Source: Kalmanozyma brasiliensis GHG001 (Eukaryota; Basidiomycota; Ustilaginomycetes; Ustilaginales). From it: a DNA stretch of 64,000 bases. The first letter of the stretch is position 1. Each line of letters opens with the position of its first letter. The notes beneath the pieces are model-generated. The model was not told the DNA's origin. It made no database searches and worked only from the letters and a program-made list of their open reading frames with translations. Of this stretch, positions 9,766-19,639 are shown in pieces. The position numbers were made by a program, and so were the translations under genes. The stretch spans positions 124,001 through 188,000 of the forward strand of contig NW_015961953.1 in assembly GCF_000497045.1 (NCBI RefSeq). The letters are read 5' to 3'.

Positions 9766-11613
9766 ATGTCGCGACGAGCCAGGCAGAGACAGAAAACCAG
9801 TCCGCCGCCGGGCCTGGACGAAAACACAATCGAAGATGAAGCCATGGACGACGAGCTGGCTCGAGAACTAGAAGAAGAGAGGCAGAAGATCTTAGCAGCT
9901 GCGGAGAACGGACCGGAGGATGCCACTTCGGCGCATGGCGAGAATAGTGACGACGAAGAGGATGACTCTGATGGCGATCTGGGCGATCAAGACCTAGAAG
10001 ACGGCGACAGCGATCTCGACCCTGAAGACCTTCCAGAAGAGGACGAGGACTCGGCAGACGAATGGCAACCGCCCCAGCCGCCATCGAAAGCGACAAGACA
10101 GAGCAAGCGAAGGCGTCGTCAGGCGAGCTCCGAGGATAGCGACGACGATGCAGCCCTGCAATCACTCGATGAGGAGGAGAAGCCTGCTACCAAAAAGTCG
10201 AAGAAGGCTGCGGGTGACAAGTCGGCCAAGGGCAAGAAGGCGAATGGCAGCAAAGACAACGCATCCCCATCAATACCAAACGGTGAGGAGGAAGATCAAG
10301 AAGCGGACGACTCCTTCGACGAGGAAGCCGAGCGAGTGCAAGCAGAAGTAGAAGCAGCTGCTGCATGGGCTGACGTCCGACGTCGCAAGGAAGCCGCGCA
10401 GAACCCACAACCCACCGCCGGCCCCTCCTCCGCGCCCACCGGCAATGCATCCACCGACAAACCCTCATCCGCCCCCTCCCTATCCGCCTGGCTGGGCAAA
10501 GGTCCCTCTGCCTCCTCATCCATCTCGGAACTTGCCGCTTCCCTTCCTATGCCCACCACCTGCGCCGCCGCGCAGATCGTCGACCGCAACTCGCTCTTTG
10601 TCGGCTACGTCTATCCGCTCACCACCGCCTCATCCGCCTACATCGCCGCTCTTCTCTCCCACCTCACTCGCGTCGTCCATCCAACAGTGTCCATCGACCT
10701 GCTACCACCCCAATTCGCCAATGCACCAGCGAACAAGCGTGGGTCGTCTCACGATATGTACGCCTACCGCGCGTTTGAGCTCAAGCGCGGTCGCACGGGC
10801 TTAGCTGGTCCAGACGATTTCTCGTTGCAAGAGGATAAGGAGGATGATGGTGAGAGGTGGGGTGGCGATCGAGTACTCAAGGTCGCGAGAGAGGAGGGTG
10901 CGTCGGATGTCCTGGTGGTGGTGAGCAGATGGTACGGCGGCGAGCTGCTCGGTCCGGTCAGATTCGATCATATTGAGAACGCGGCAAGGGCAGCACTGCA
11001 AGAGCACATGGCGAGGGAAGAGGTCGATGAATTCAGACAGAGAATCCAGCATCTGGATCGGAAGATCGCAGCGACCAAGGCCGAGTTGCAGGGTGGTGTA
11101 GCGGAAGAGCAGGTCAACAAGTACGAGGATCTGACGGCGGAGAGGGCGCAAAGACTGTGGTTGGCGAGGCAAAAGGCGTTGGAGGCTATGCAAAAGAGGC
11201 TCTCGACTCAGGCTAGTCGGTCGTCGCAGCCGCAAGCGCAAGAGACCCAGGAGAATGGCGCGGAGGAAGAGGCTGCTTCGATACCGAACGACCCAGTACA
11301 TCTGCCAGCAGAGCCTCCGGTCACGGAGGCAGCAGAACAACAATTGTCACAGGCGACGGTCACACCGGAGCCCGCCGTCAAAGCAGAGCCTCTACCGGCA
11401 GACCTTTCCGCCCCGGAGGCTGCAACACAGCCGCAAGTCAAGGCGGAACCCACGGATGACTCGCCCATCCTCGTCAAGGACGAAGTCGACACCGCCATTA
11501 CTCCGCTCACCATCGCAGACGAGCCAGAGGAAGACGACAAAAGCAACGTAGTCAAACTCGAGCACACGGAAGATGATGCAGAAGACCTCACCGGGTGGGA
11601 CGATCTCTCCTAA
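9766..11613 (+). CDS. IMPACT (UPF0029) domain protein with acidic N-terminus and SUMO-consensus C-terminus
   Basis: A 615-residue protein. Residues about 1-180 are very acidic with Lys/Arg clusters (nuclear-type charge pattern). The IMPACT/UPF0029 domain spans about 270-415, recognised by SLFVGYVYPL, the SSHDMYAYR region and the hallmark VVVSRWYGGELLGPVRF. A helical segment and then a disordered acidic tail follow. In Yih1/IMPACT this domain binds Gcn1 and restrains Gcn2, but the RWD domain of true Yih1 is absent here, so orthology is not assured. The tail has four psi-K-x-E motifs (VKAE, VKAE, VKDE, VKLE) between nucleotides 11377 and 11562. The start at 9766 (MSRRARQRQK) is preferred over an in-frame upstream ATG at 9703 that adds 21 residues. 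Confidence 0.88.
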   Translation: MSRRARQRQKTSPPPGLDENTIEDEAMDDELARELEEERQKILAAAENGPEDATSAHGENSDDEEDDSDGDLGDQDLEDGDSDLDPEDLPEEDEDSADEWQPPQPPSKATRQSKRRRRQASSEDSDDDAALQSLDEEEKPATKKSKKAAGDKSAKGKKANGSKDNASPSIPNGEEEDQEADDSFDEEAERVQAEVEAAAAWADVRRRKEAAQNPQPTAGPSSAPTGNASTDKPSSAPSLSAWLGKGPSASSSISELAASLPMPTTCAAAQIVDRNSLFVGYVYPLTTASSAYIAALLSHLTRVVHPTVSIDLLPPQFANAPANKRGSSHDMYAYRAFELKRGRTGLAGPDDFSLQEDKEDDGERWGGDRVLKVAREEGASDVLVVVSRWYGGELLGPVRFDHIENAARAALQEHMAREEVDEFRQRIQHLDRKIAATKAELQGGVAEEQVNKYEDLTAERAQRLWLARQKALEAMQKRLSTQASRSSQPQAQETQENGAEEEAASIPNDPVHLPAEPPVTEAAEQQLSQATVTPEPAVKAEPLPADLSAPEAATQPQVKAEPTDDSPILVKDEVDTAITPLTIADEPEEDDKSNVVKLEHTEDDAEDLTGWDDLS

Positions 11614-11715
11614 GCCACTCTCACAACACCACTGTACAACAACAACACTGCTTGCAAACACACACACTGCCCCATCTCTGAGTAACAAGATTGCATGTCT
11701 CTGTAGAACCCTCGT

Positions 11716-13101
11716 TTAGGAAAAGTAGAACTGGTCGTTCTTCTTCTTGGCCTGAACCTCCTGGATGCCGCCGTGGAAGTGTTCGTGGTCCAACACGGTG
11801 GCGCCTTCCCTGAGCGCGATCATTCCCGCTTCGACGCACACCGCTTTGAGTTGTGCTCCGTTCATCTCGTCGGTCGACCTGGCGAGCTCTTCAAAGTTGA
11901 CGTTGGGTCCCACAGCCATCTTTCGGCTGTGGATCTCCATGATTCTTGCTCGCGCCTCTTCGTTAGGCAGTGGGAATTCGATTTTGCGATCCAGACGGCC
12001 GGAGCGGAGCAGGGCGGGGTCGAGGATGTCGATTCGGTTGGTGGCGGCGATGACCTTGATGCGTTCGTCGGACGAGAAGCCGTCGAGCTGGTTGAGCAGT
12101 TCCAGCATGGTTCGTTGCACCTCGCGGTCTCCGGACTTGTCCGAGTCGAAACGCTTCGTTCCTATCGCGTCGAGCTCGTCGATGAAGATGATGGCGGGTG
12201 CTTTCTCTTTAGCCAGCTCGAAGGCGTCGCGGACGAGCTTGGCACCGTCACCAATGAACATCTGGACCAGCGACGGACCGGCGAGTTTGAGGTAGCACGC
12301 GTTGGTCTGCGCCGCACACGCACGCGCAAGTAGCGTCTTACCCGTACCGGGTGGTCCGTACATGAGCGCACCTTTGGGTGGTCGGATACCCAGGTTCTTG
12401 AACTTCTGCTCCTGCTGCATCGGCAACACGATCGCCTCGACTAGCTCTTCGATCTGCTTGTCCAACCCACCGATGTCCGTGTACGTCTCAGTCGGTCGCT
12501 CGTCCACCTCCATCGCCTTAACCCTCGAATCGTACTCTGCGGGGAGCTTGTCCAACACCAAATAGCTGTCCTTGTTGACACCGATCAGGTCGCCGGGCCT
12601 CAGCTCTTCCGCAGGCACCAACCCGATCAAGGGCAAAAAGATCGTCTGCCGCGTACTCGTCTTGATCACCGCACACTTGCCCTTCCTCCGTGCATCCAGA
12701 TCCACGTTCGCGCCCTCCTCTGAATCCTCGTCCACGTCCGGATCAATGTCGAGGATCTCGACCACGTTGCCGACGAGGTAGGGGAGCATCTTGTTCTGCT
12801 TGATCTTGTCCGAGTTGTCCTTGATCATGTCACGCTTGGAGGATTGCTCGTGCATCAGACGCATGTGCTCGCTGCGCATCACCTTGACGTCGTTCTCGAG
12901 CAGACGGGTGCGCGTCTGGATCTCGTCGATCGACGCGTTGAGGATCTCGTCGTCGAGCGGCTCCTCTTCGGGCTCGGCGGGAGCCATCTTTGTGTCGCCA
13001 TCGGCAACAGCAACGGTGGACGATGATGGGCCAGGTTGTGATGGGTTGCCAGCGGGCGGCTGATCGCCGTTGCCGCCGTTAGGAGGTTGTGCGTCTGACA
13101 T
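11716..13101 (-). CDS. RPT5: 26S proteasome regulatory particle AAA-ATPase Rpt5
   Basis: A 461-residue intronless AAA ATPase of the proteasome base ring that unfolds ubiquitylated substrates and helps open the 20S gate. An acidic N-terminus and coiled coil (about 45-105) precede an OB fold. Then come Walker A GPPGTGKT near 247, Walker [12 protein letters not shown] near 303, and the segment around [17 protein letters not shown] that separates Rpt5 from the other five Rpt subunits. The length matches the family. Oddly, the protein ends FYFS, so the gate-opening HbYX tail reads Tyr-Phe-Ser rather than hydrophobic-Tyr-x. The stop codon and final codons were checked on the minus strand. Only 102 nt separate it from the convergent IMPACT-domain gene. 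Confidence 0.97.
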   Translation of the reverse strand: MSDAQPPNGGNGDQPPAGNPSQPGPSSSTVAVADGDTKMAPAEPEEEPLDDEILNASIDEIQTRTRLLENDVKVMRSEHMRLMHEQSSKRDMIKDNSDKIKQNKMLPYLVGNVVEILDIDPDVDEDSEEGANVDLDARRKGKCAVIKTSTRQTIFLPLIGLVPAEELRPGDLIGVNKDSYLVLDKLPAEYDSRVKAMEVDERPTETYTDIGGLDKQIEELVEAIVLPMQQEQKFKNLGIRPPKGALMYGPPGTGKTLLARACAAQTNACYLKLAGPSLVQMFIGDGAKLVRDAFELAKEKAPAIIFIDELDAIGTKRFDSDKSGDREVQRTMLELLNQLDGFSSDERIKVIAATNRIDILDPALLRSGRLDRKIEFPLPNEEARARIMEIHSRKMAVGPNVNFEELARSTDEMNGAQLKAVCVEAGMIALREGATVLDHEHFHGGIQEVQAKKKNDQFYFS

Positions 13102-13600
13102 GGTGTGTTCCGATCGTTGGGATCAAGGGCGAAGTCCTGCAGTGTCCTTGTGTTCAGCAAATCTTCCCCCGGATGACGATCAAAGCTGGTTTGTCGGGTG
13201 GAGAAGAGAAGACGGTGCTAAGAATGACGAACTCGGTTGGAAGATGAAGGAGTGTTGGATTGAAGCTGAGCTTTGATGATGTGTGTGCTTCGTGGTCGAA
13301 GCGCTGACAAGTGGAGTTGTTTCGGCTGTCCTTTCGCCTCGATCACAAACTGCTCGCGCGTCCTTCCTCGGGCTGCACACTTAAGAGCGCCAATTTTTCG
13401 AGTCAATAAAGTAAAACGACGATCTCACATTCGACTTCAAATAATCGCCCTTGCCAATCCTCCTGAGCGGACGACCATCCACGGCCAACTCTGATCAATC
13501 ACTCAGGTGGAGCCTTCATGCCAAGTCAGATGCATGGGTGATGGCAAAGAGTCTCGCCGATAGCGATGAAGAGCACGTATTACATGAGGACCGCATCACT
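13102..13600. other. Upstream region of RPT5 / 3' flank of CSN1
   Basis: It holds the RPT5 promoter and the 3' flank of the next minus-strand gene. I looked for the yeast proteasome control element GGTGGCAAA and did not see it. No gene is supported. Confidence 0.55.
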
Positions 13601-15217
13601 TTAAGCATCCCCGCTGTGAGACCGGCTCGCCTTGGCAACCACCCCGTTTTCAACCAGCTTCATCCGCAACAGCAGCCGCTTGGTCTCCTTACATCGCTTG
13701 TCTCCCAGCTCCAGAGCCGAGTCGAACACCGCCCTGCGCGGGTCCTTCGTTCGATACTCGAGCGTCTGACTGATCGCATCGATCCTCGCGTCGCCCACCT
13801 CGGCCGCCTTGCCTGGCAGGTTCTTGAACTCGCCTCTCTGGATGCATGCCACCAGCTCCTCCGACATGTGCTTCTCCGTCCAGCCAAACGCGGCTGCCAT
13901 GCGCGAGATGTTGATCCTGTCGAACGGTGTGAAGAATTGACGTAGTGCTCGCCGGGTCAACCTTGTCCTGAGGGTTTGCACGTGCGGTGCAAGATATGGA
14001 TCGAGGAGATGGCGTGCCTGATGCTCGTCGAGAATCTCCTCGACCTTTTTGAATTGTGCCGAGCTGAAGGCTTCGAGGAGCTCTCGGACGTACGGCTCGT
14101 ACTCGAGGAAGCCACGGAATTTGCTGTTTTCCATGACTTGCGCTTTCAGAACAGCCCGGTCCATCGTAGCCAGACTGCAGAGGGCGGCGTAGATCGAAAG
14201 GTCGGATGGAGTGACAATGTCCGAGAAGGAGGAGCTGTGTGCTGGATCGATGTTGAGTAGCACCTTGGCTGCGCTCTCGTACAGTCCGCGACTCATCAGC
14301 GCTACAGCGTCAGCTGCTCGAAGCTTTGCCCCTGTTTCGGCGACCACTTTTCTCGCGGCGGCCTGTGATGCACTTTCGCCGCTGGTCCCGGCCTGGGCGC
14401 TGGACGACGTCGAGGCAGCCGTCGCCACGGCTGAGCTGCCACCAGCGCGAAAGAGCGCTCCGATCGCATCCGCACCTGCAGTCGACGCACCTCTGACGGG
14501 AGGAGCAATGTTCGACGCTCCCAACGAGCTCAGCTTCCTCCCTCCCGCGCTTCCCGATGGAACGTATGATTCCAGCACTCCCTCCGCTTTGCTGACAAAT
14601 GTCTGAACGTTGGTGAAGGTCTTGAGTCGCAGAGACACCTCGATGACGTTCATACACATCTCGATGATATGGTCCGTCGTGGAGCAGTAGTCTCTCGTCT
14701 TGGTGTATGACTTGAGCGCCTCCTGGTGATCACCCGTATCCCAAAAGTGATCACCGAGGTCTCGATGTGCCATGCGGATCGACTCCTTGATCAGATTGTT
14801 CTGGTAATTGCGCATCTCCAGCTCGAGCTTTTCGCGTTCAGCATTGTTGCGCTGCTGCGTCGACTGGATCCATTCCGAATCCGCTGCGATGCGTTGTGAT
14901 GCTGGAAGAAGATCGCCTGTCTCGGGCTCTGTGTTGTGCGTGGTAATCATGGCCTGGTAAGCTGCCACATCTCTGGTGTGCTCCTTGACGTATTCGGCAG
15001 CAGCCTTGCTACAGGTTTGACGTAGCGATGGACAGTGCTGTGCAATGTACATGAGACGCTGGGCTCGCGCTTGACCGGTGTAGGCAGACGTGTAGGCCTC
15101 CCAGTCGAAGCTTTCGCCTGGTATAATGGGAACGTTCGTCAGCGAGATGTTTGCTGACGAGGAGGAGCCAGCGACCGCCGAGGACGGTCCTGCCGCGGAC
15201 TCAATGCCGTCGTCCAT
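13601..15217 (-). CDS. CSN1: COP9 signalosome subunit 1
   Basis: A 538-residue protein with the Rpn7/Csn1 helical-repeat domain followed by a PCI winged-helix domain. Csn1 signatures include the ALCSLATMDRAVLK stretch, a conserved LLDPYLAPHVQTLRTRL segment and the region around MAAAFGWTEKHMSEELV. Csn1 is a scaffold of the COP9 signalosome, which removes Nedd8 from cullins. The other candidate, the paralogous proteasome subunit Rpn7, is present separately in this window at 53263, which supports this call. An Ala/Ser-rich insertion of about 60 residues interrupts the middle. The start at 15217 (MDDGIES) is preferred because the upstream in-frame ATG at 15295 adds only non-conserved residues. 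It is divergent from MTR3. Confidence 0.93.
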   Translation of the reverse strand: MDDGIESAAGPSSAVAGSSSSANISLTNVPIIPGESFDWEAYTSAYTGQARAQRLMYIAQHCPSLRQTCSKAAAEYVKEHTRDVAAYQAMITTHNTEPETGDLLPASQRIAADSEWIQSTQQRNNAEREKLELEMRNYQNNLIKESIRMAHRDLGDHFWDTGDHQEALKSYTKTRDYCSTTDHIIEMCMNVIEVSLRLKTFTNVQTFVSKAEGVLESYVPSGSAGGRKLSSLGASNIAPPVRGASTAGADAIGALFRAGGSSAVATAASTSSSAQAGTSGESASQAAARKVVAETGAKLRAADAVALMSRGLYESAAKVLLNIDPAHSSSFSDIVTPSDLSIYAALCSLATMDRAVLKAQVMENSKFRGFLEYEPYVRELLEAFSSAQFKKVEEILDEHQARHLLDPYLAPHVQTLRTRLTRRALRQFFTPFDRINISRMAAAFGWTEKHMSEELVACIQRGEFKNLPGKAAEVGDARIDAISQTLEYRTKDPRRAVFDSALELGDKRCKETKRLLLRMKLVENGVVAKASRSHSGDA

Positions 15218-15501
15218 ATTGGGAGCCTGATCTTGCTTGTTTTTGGAGGTAGGTAATGACAGGAAGACAGGGAAGATCCAGAAGTGCTGCGCCAAATGAA
15301 CTCGACTCAGCCGCGAGGGTGGAGGCTCGAGCGCAGGGTGGGAAAGCTCTCCTTAGACGATCTCACATCTTTGAAAAATTCGACTCCACCTCTTCGGCTG
15401 TTGGAATTTTTTCGACAGCCTCACACCTCTTCCTTCCGGACTTTCTTCTCACTATCAATCGTTCCGTTCGCACACATCTGTACAGACATCGAACAGGCAC
15501 A

Positions 15502-16425
15502 ATGTCGAAGTACGATCGAAGGAGAGTCAACGCGCCTCCAAGCTATGTGCCGCTCTACGAGGGCACCGGTGCATCCTCCACAGCTTCCGGCTCGGGCACC
15601 GTAGCAACCACATCACAACAACGACCGGACAAGCGGGCCTACGCAGAAATGCGACCCATCTTCCTGCAGACGAACCTGGTGCCCTCCGCCTCAGGTAGCT
15701 CGTACGTCGAGATTGGCGATCTTAAGCTGGCGTGCTCCGTGTTCGGCCCTCGCCAGGTGAAAGGACGACAGTACAGCGGCAAAGCAGAGCTCAACGTCGA
15801 GGTCAAATTTGCGCCGTTCTCGTCCAGGAGAAGGCGGAGACCCGGGAAGACCACCGAGAGCGCCCACCTCTCGGGCCTCCTCCATCAAGCGCTCCTCCCA
15901 TCTCTTCGGCTTGATCTTCTCCCGAAAGCATCGCTCGACATCCACATCATGGTTCTTCAAACGGATGGCTTGGAAGAGTCATGCATCGCGGCAGCCTGCA
16001 TCGCTGCCACCACCGCGCTTGCCTCCGCCGGCATCGAAATGTACGGTCTCGTCGTCGGGACTGTCGCTCTGGTTCCTTCCACTGCTGTCAATGTGTCCGC
16101 CGACAAGCGCGTGCTTCTCGACCCAAGTTCGGCGGATCTGGGCCTCGTGTCGGGGATGAAGACAGCAACGAGGGTGCTGATGTGCGGCATGCCCGCGTTG
16201 GCGTCCGTGACTTGCTTGAACGTCTCTGCCGGGTCGAATCAGCAAGCTGCGAAAGAGGGACAAGTCAATGTAGAGACCGGAGCAGGGATTGAGGCGGAGC
16301 TGTTGGACCAAGCGCTCGAGGCGGCCAATGCAAGCTTGGTCGACATTCACAAGGTTGTGGCGCAGGCGTTGGCGGAGGACTTTCAAAGGCGGACGGCTTT
16401 GACGAGCTCGGCTGGTCAGAACTGA
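15502..16425 (+). CDS. MTR3: Exosome core subunit of the RNase PH family (Mtr3/EXOSC6-like)
   Basis: A 307-residue single-exon protein with an RNase PH fold. The entry segment (RAYAEMRPIFLQTNLVPSA), GSSYVEIGDLKLACSVFGPR and a C-terminal half with LDIHIMVLQTDG and the Ala-rich AAACIAATTALASAGI helix follow the family pattern. The exosome degrades and trims RNA 3'-5' in nucleus and cytoplasm; in eukaryotes the six PH-type ring subunits are catalytically inactive scaffolds. The long N-terminus before the PH fold and the best fit to EXOSC6/Mtr3 favour Mtr3 over Rrp46 or Rrp41, but the paralogue assignment is less certain than the family. An in-frame upstream extension of 82 codons is probably leader. 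Confidence 0.85.
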   Translation: MSKYDRRRVNAPPSYVPLYEGTGASSTASGSGTVATTSQQRPDKRAYAEMRPIFLQTNLVPSASGSSYVEIGDLKLACSVFGPRQVKGRQYSGKAELNVEVKFAPFSSRRRRRPGKTTESAHLSGLLHQALLPSLRLDLLPKASLDIHIMVLQTDGLEESCIAAACIAATTALASAGIEMYGLVVGTVALVPSTAVNVSADKRVLLDPSSADLGLVSGMKTATRVLMCGMPALASVTCLNVSAGSNQQAAKEGQVNVETGAGIEAELLDQALEAANASLVDIHKVVAQALAEDFQRRTALTSSAGQN

Positions 16426-16693
16426 TTAAGGTTCAGCATTTCGACCTTGTCGCCCATGTTCTCGATCGATCGAATGTACTCTCATTCGTCCTGCAACGAG
16501 TTCGTATTCAGAGCGACGCTTCTTCGGATCGTGTGTTGTGTGATGCTGAAAGATTGCGATTGAGACGTAGACATGCAGTGAGAGAAGGTGCGAGGGATAA
16601 CAAATGCTTGACGAGTCTAAGAAGAGTGTTCGAGTCCTGACGTTCGGGAACAAGTACGAGGCAGCTGCAAAACACAACGGTTCCGCCGATGTA

Positions 16694-19639
16694 TCAACCA
16701 CCGTCGCCTCCCTGGTTGGCGAGCTTCTTCGCTTCGCGGCGGACCTTTCGCAATCGAACATTCTCAGCGCCCGTGTCGAGCTCGTCGGCCGGAGGCGTGA
16801 AGTTCATGAACGACTTGGGCTTCTTGGGAGGCAGAGCGACCTCACCGCCTGCAGCACGGATCTGAGGGCTTGAGTAAGGCGACGGGGTGAAGTCGTCCAG
16901 CACGTAGCCGTTGTCGTCTTCATCTCCGAGAGTGTCCTGACGACGGGGAGCAGTGGAACGTGGATCCGACGGATCGTAGCTCGGAGGAAGCGTGGCTGCG
17001 TCCTCGGTCCAGTAAACGAGCGGCTGCACGGAGTTGGCATACCGAAGGCCATGCTTCTTGCTGTAGTAGCTGAAAGCAGCAAAGAAGGCATTCTTGCGGT
17101 AGAAGCGACGCCCCCAGTCTTGCCAGGTATCGGAGTGCGTCATCCCGATGGTGCACTCTAGCGATCGCATGTAGTCGATCTTTTGCGGTACGATGGCGGT
17201 GCTTGGAACGAAGAGACGCTCCGGCTCGGTCTGAAGCCAATGGATCATGTCCGCTTCCAGCGCGTCCAGCTTTTCGAGCGGCGTGTTGAAGTCGAACTGG
17301 CACCTGATAGATTCCCACATGTAACCGGATCGACGCATGTTGACGATGCTCGTCGCTGACAGGATGACATTGCTGATATAGACGTCCTGGTTGAGCGAGT
17401 CGGTGAAGAGGCACGACAACAGCGACATGCGCTTGACCACAAGCACGGTCTCGCCGATCTGAATTCGATCTCCGGTGTCAAAAGGGTGGGTGACAAAGAT
17501 GAAGATGATGCTGTCAAAGACATTGGCAGCCGATTCCTTGAAGATGAAGGCGAACGCGATTGCGAGCGAATAAAAGGTCGTGAGCGTCTTGCTGATGTCG
17601 ACTCTGAAAATGGCCAGTGCTTCGAACATGACAATGATGAGCGTCACGAACATGAAGATTCCATCAAGCTGGCCCACGGCGTGGTTGACGTCTTGCATGG
17701 ATCGACTGAGGAAGCGACGCTCCTTGTAGACCTGCATCACGGTGTTTTTGAGCTCCGACTGTGAGACGTCGCCGTTGCCGTCGCGGTCGAACACGCTGAA
17801 AGCATCCTTGGCGTCTTCTGGATCAGGGTAGGCTGGCTCGAAATCAGACGGGATGAGGTAGCTCCGCCTGTTCGTGCCTCGAAAAGCAACGAAAAGGGAG
17901 CGAGCAAGTCGCTTTGCTTCGGCCGGCGAGTTGATGTCAGTACCAATACCAAGCGTTTCGTTGCGAAGGAGCCCAAAGGGGTCGTTCATGGCCACACGGG
18001 CAAGCGTGCTGGCTTGAGCCGCTGTGACCCGCATTCTACTGCCTCCGCGAGCTGCGACACGCGCGATCAGGCTCGACTTGCCGTCTCCACGCGCAGGCGC
18101 TTGGCCTTCTGCTGGCTTGCCAGAGGCGACGTCGATGGCACGATCGTTGACGCCGGAGTAAGCGCCCTGGTCGGAAGGGCGTTTCTTGCTGTGCTTCTTG
18201 AGCCAAGAGGATTTGCTCGCGTCAGACACGTTGCGGGGATCCTTGGAATCCGAGTCAAGGATGAACTCCGTGGGTTTGATGGGTGTAGCAGCGCCGCTAG
18301 CACTGGGCGATGCACATGCAGAACGAGCGAGACCAAAGGCAGACAGAGGGTCTCGGCTTTTCGGTCGGGGCTTGTGGTCGCGGAGCCAATCAAAGACCTT
18401 GAGCGACTTGGTCACCTTTGCGATTCGTTCTGCGTAGGCGCTGCGATGGAAGGACATGGCAATGTGCTTGATGATGACCTTCTCAGCGCAGACAGTGAGC
18501 ATGAAGAAGAAGAAGAACTCGATGACCTGGTAGATGCGGTAGAGGTAGCTTGCTCGGCTGTTCTGAGGATCCGAGCGATTGTAGAGGTTGTAGATGGAGT
18601 TGAAGATGATGGCCCAAGAGGCCCAGCTGAGAGCTGCATAAGTGACGAGCTTGATGTAGCCCTTGATGGCGTTGAAGTACTCGGCCAGCGAGAGTACGCG
18701 CTGACTGGGGCGACCCCAAATGAGCTGGATGAGAGCGAGAACAGCTTTAGGAAAGAGCTCGACGAGCATATGGAGCCACCACTCGACGTGAAGGTTGAAT
18801 GCGGCCCAAATGAACCAGGCCTGGACATTGTCTGCGACGAAGTCGCGATGGCCTTCATCTGGACCGCGTCTGCGGTAGACGTACTGAATGACGATGACGG
18901 GTATCAAGAGGCAGCACGAGATGATGAGATTGCCGAGGAAGGTGGTTGCGAGGAAGGTGAGGATCTTCCAGAGACTGAGACGACCCATGCGAACCTGTTT
19001 CGCCTGCTCGTCCTCGAAGCGGACGGCTTCATCCAGGTCCTCCTCATCGGACCAGTCGAAGTCGCCAAAGTCACGGTCAGCGCCTCCATCAGTGGAGGAG
19101 ACCTCGCTATCCTGACGCGAGAACGTAGGACGGAGAGGTTGGTTGCGGTCATAGTTGAAGGTGCCTGGCGTACGCTGGGTCTCGTGAGGAGGGAAGTCGG
19201 ATTTGGGCCCGAGACCAGCAGGTTTGGTCAAATTGCGATCGCGAAAGTCGGCCAGGGGGTCTGTGATGGCTACGCGTGGACCGGCAGTGCTGGGACGAGA
19301 ATTGGGACCGGATGAGTTGGCAGAGCTGGCGAGAATGCCATGATCGTGAGTGTGAGGGTGGAGCCCCGGTGTCCTGCGATCCGTGCTGGAGCTGGAATGA
19401 GAGACACCTGGGTCGGCGAGATTGGCGTCGCCGGATGCTATGGCAGCAATGGCAGCATCGTGAAGCATGTGATCGTCATTGGGAACAGGTTCAGCCGGAA
19501 GAGTGGCCTGGCTCACGTAGATGGGCGGGTGAGACTCGAGAGGATTGCGTGGTTGATAAGGTGGTGAGGCTGCTCCATTCTGAATACTGTCAGGCAGCGA
19601 CTCGTCCGCTGAGCGTGGTGACGAGGTGGTAGGATTCAT
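16694..19639 (-). CDS. MscS-family mechanosensitive channel with EF hand (Msy1/Msy2-like)
   Basis: A 981-residue membrane protein without introns. A hydrophilic N-terminus of ~220 residues is followed by four to five predicted membrane helices (first at LTFLATTFLGNLIISCCLLI), a cytosolic loop, and a canonical EF-hand loop DRDGNGDVSQSE near residue 616. Further membrane helices and the MscS pore and beta region follow (FKESAANVFDSIIFIFVTHP, FDTGDRIQIGETVLVVKRMS). This order matches the fission-yeast Msy1/Msy2 family, ER-associated channels that limit Ca2+ rise and swelling during hypo-osmotic shock. The C-terminal tail is basic and disordered. The ATG at 19639 opens the frame. The family is certain; ER location is inferred from relatives. 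Confidence 0.94.
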   Translation of the reverse strand: MNPTTSSPRSADESLPDSIQNGAASPPYQPRNPLESHPPIYVSQATLPAEPVPNDDHMLHDAAIAAIASGDANLADPGVSHSSSSTDRRTPGLHPHTHDHGILASSANSSGPNSRPSTAGPRVAITDPLADFRDRNLTKPAGLGPKSDFPPHETQRTPGTFNYDRNQPLRPTFSRQDSEVSSTDGGADRDFGDFDWSDEEDLDEAVRFEDEQAKQVRMGRLSLWKILTFLATTFLGNLIISCCLLIPVIVIQYVYRRRGPDEGHRDFVADNVQAWFIWAAFNLHVEWWLHMLVELFPKAVLALIQLIWGRPSQRVLSLAEYFNAIKGYIKLVTYAALSWASWAIIFNSIYNLYNRSDPQNSRASYLYRIYQVIEFFFFFMLTVCAEKVIIKHIAMSFHRSAYAERIAKVTKSLKVFDWLRDHKPRPKSRDPLSAFGLARSACASPSASGAATPIKPTEFILDSDSKDPRNVSDASKSSWLKKHSKKRPSDQGAYSGVNDRAIDVASGKPAEGQAPARGDGKSSLIARVAARGGSRMRVTAAQASTLARVAMNDPFGLLRNETLGIGTDINSPAEAKRLARSLFVAFRGTNRRSYLIPSDFEPAYPDPEDAKDAFSVFDRDGNGDVSQSELKNTVMQVYKERRFLSRSMQDVNHAVGQLDGIFMFVTLIIVMFEALAIFRVDISKTLTTFYSLAIAFAFIFKESAANVFDSIIFIFVTHPFDTGDRIQIGETVLVVKRMSLLSCLFTDSLNQDVYISNVILSATSIVNMRRSGYMWESIRCQFDFNTPLEKLDALEADMIHWLQTEPERLFVPSTAIVPQKIDYMRSLECTIGMTHSDTWQDWGRRFYRKNAFFAAFSYYSKKHGLRYANSVQPLVYWTEDAATLPPSYDPSDPRSTAPRRQDTLGDEDDNGYVLDDFTPSPYSSPQIRAAGGEVALPPKKPKSFMNFTPPADELDTGAENVRLRKVRREAKKLANQGGDGG

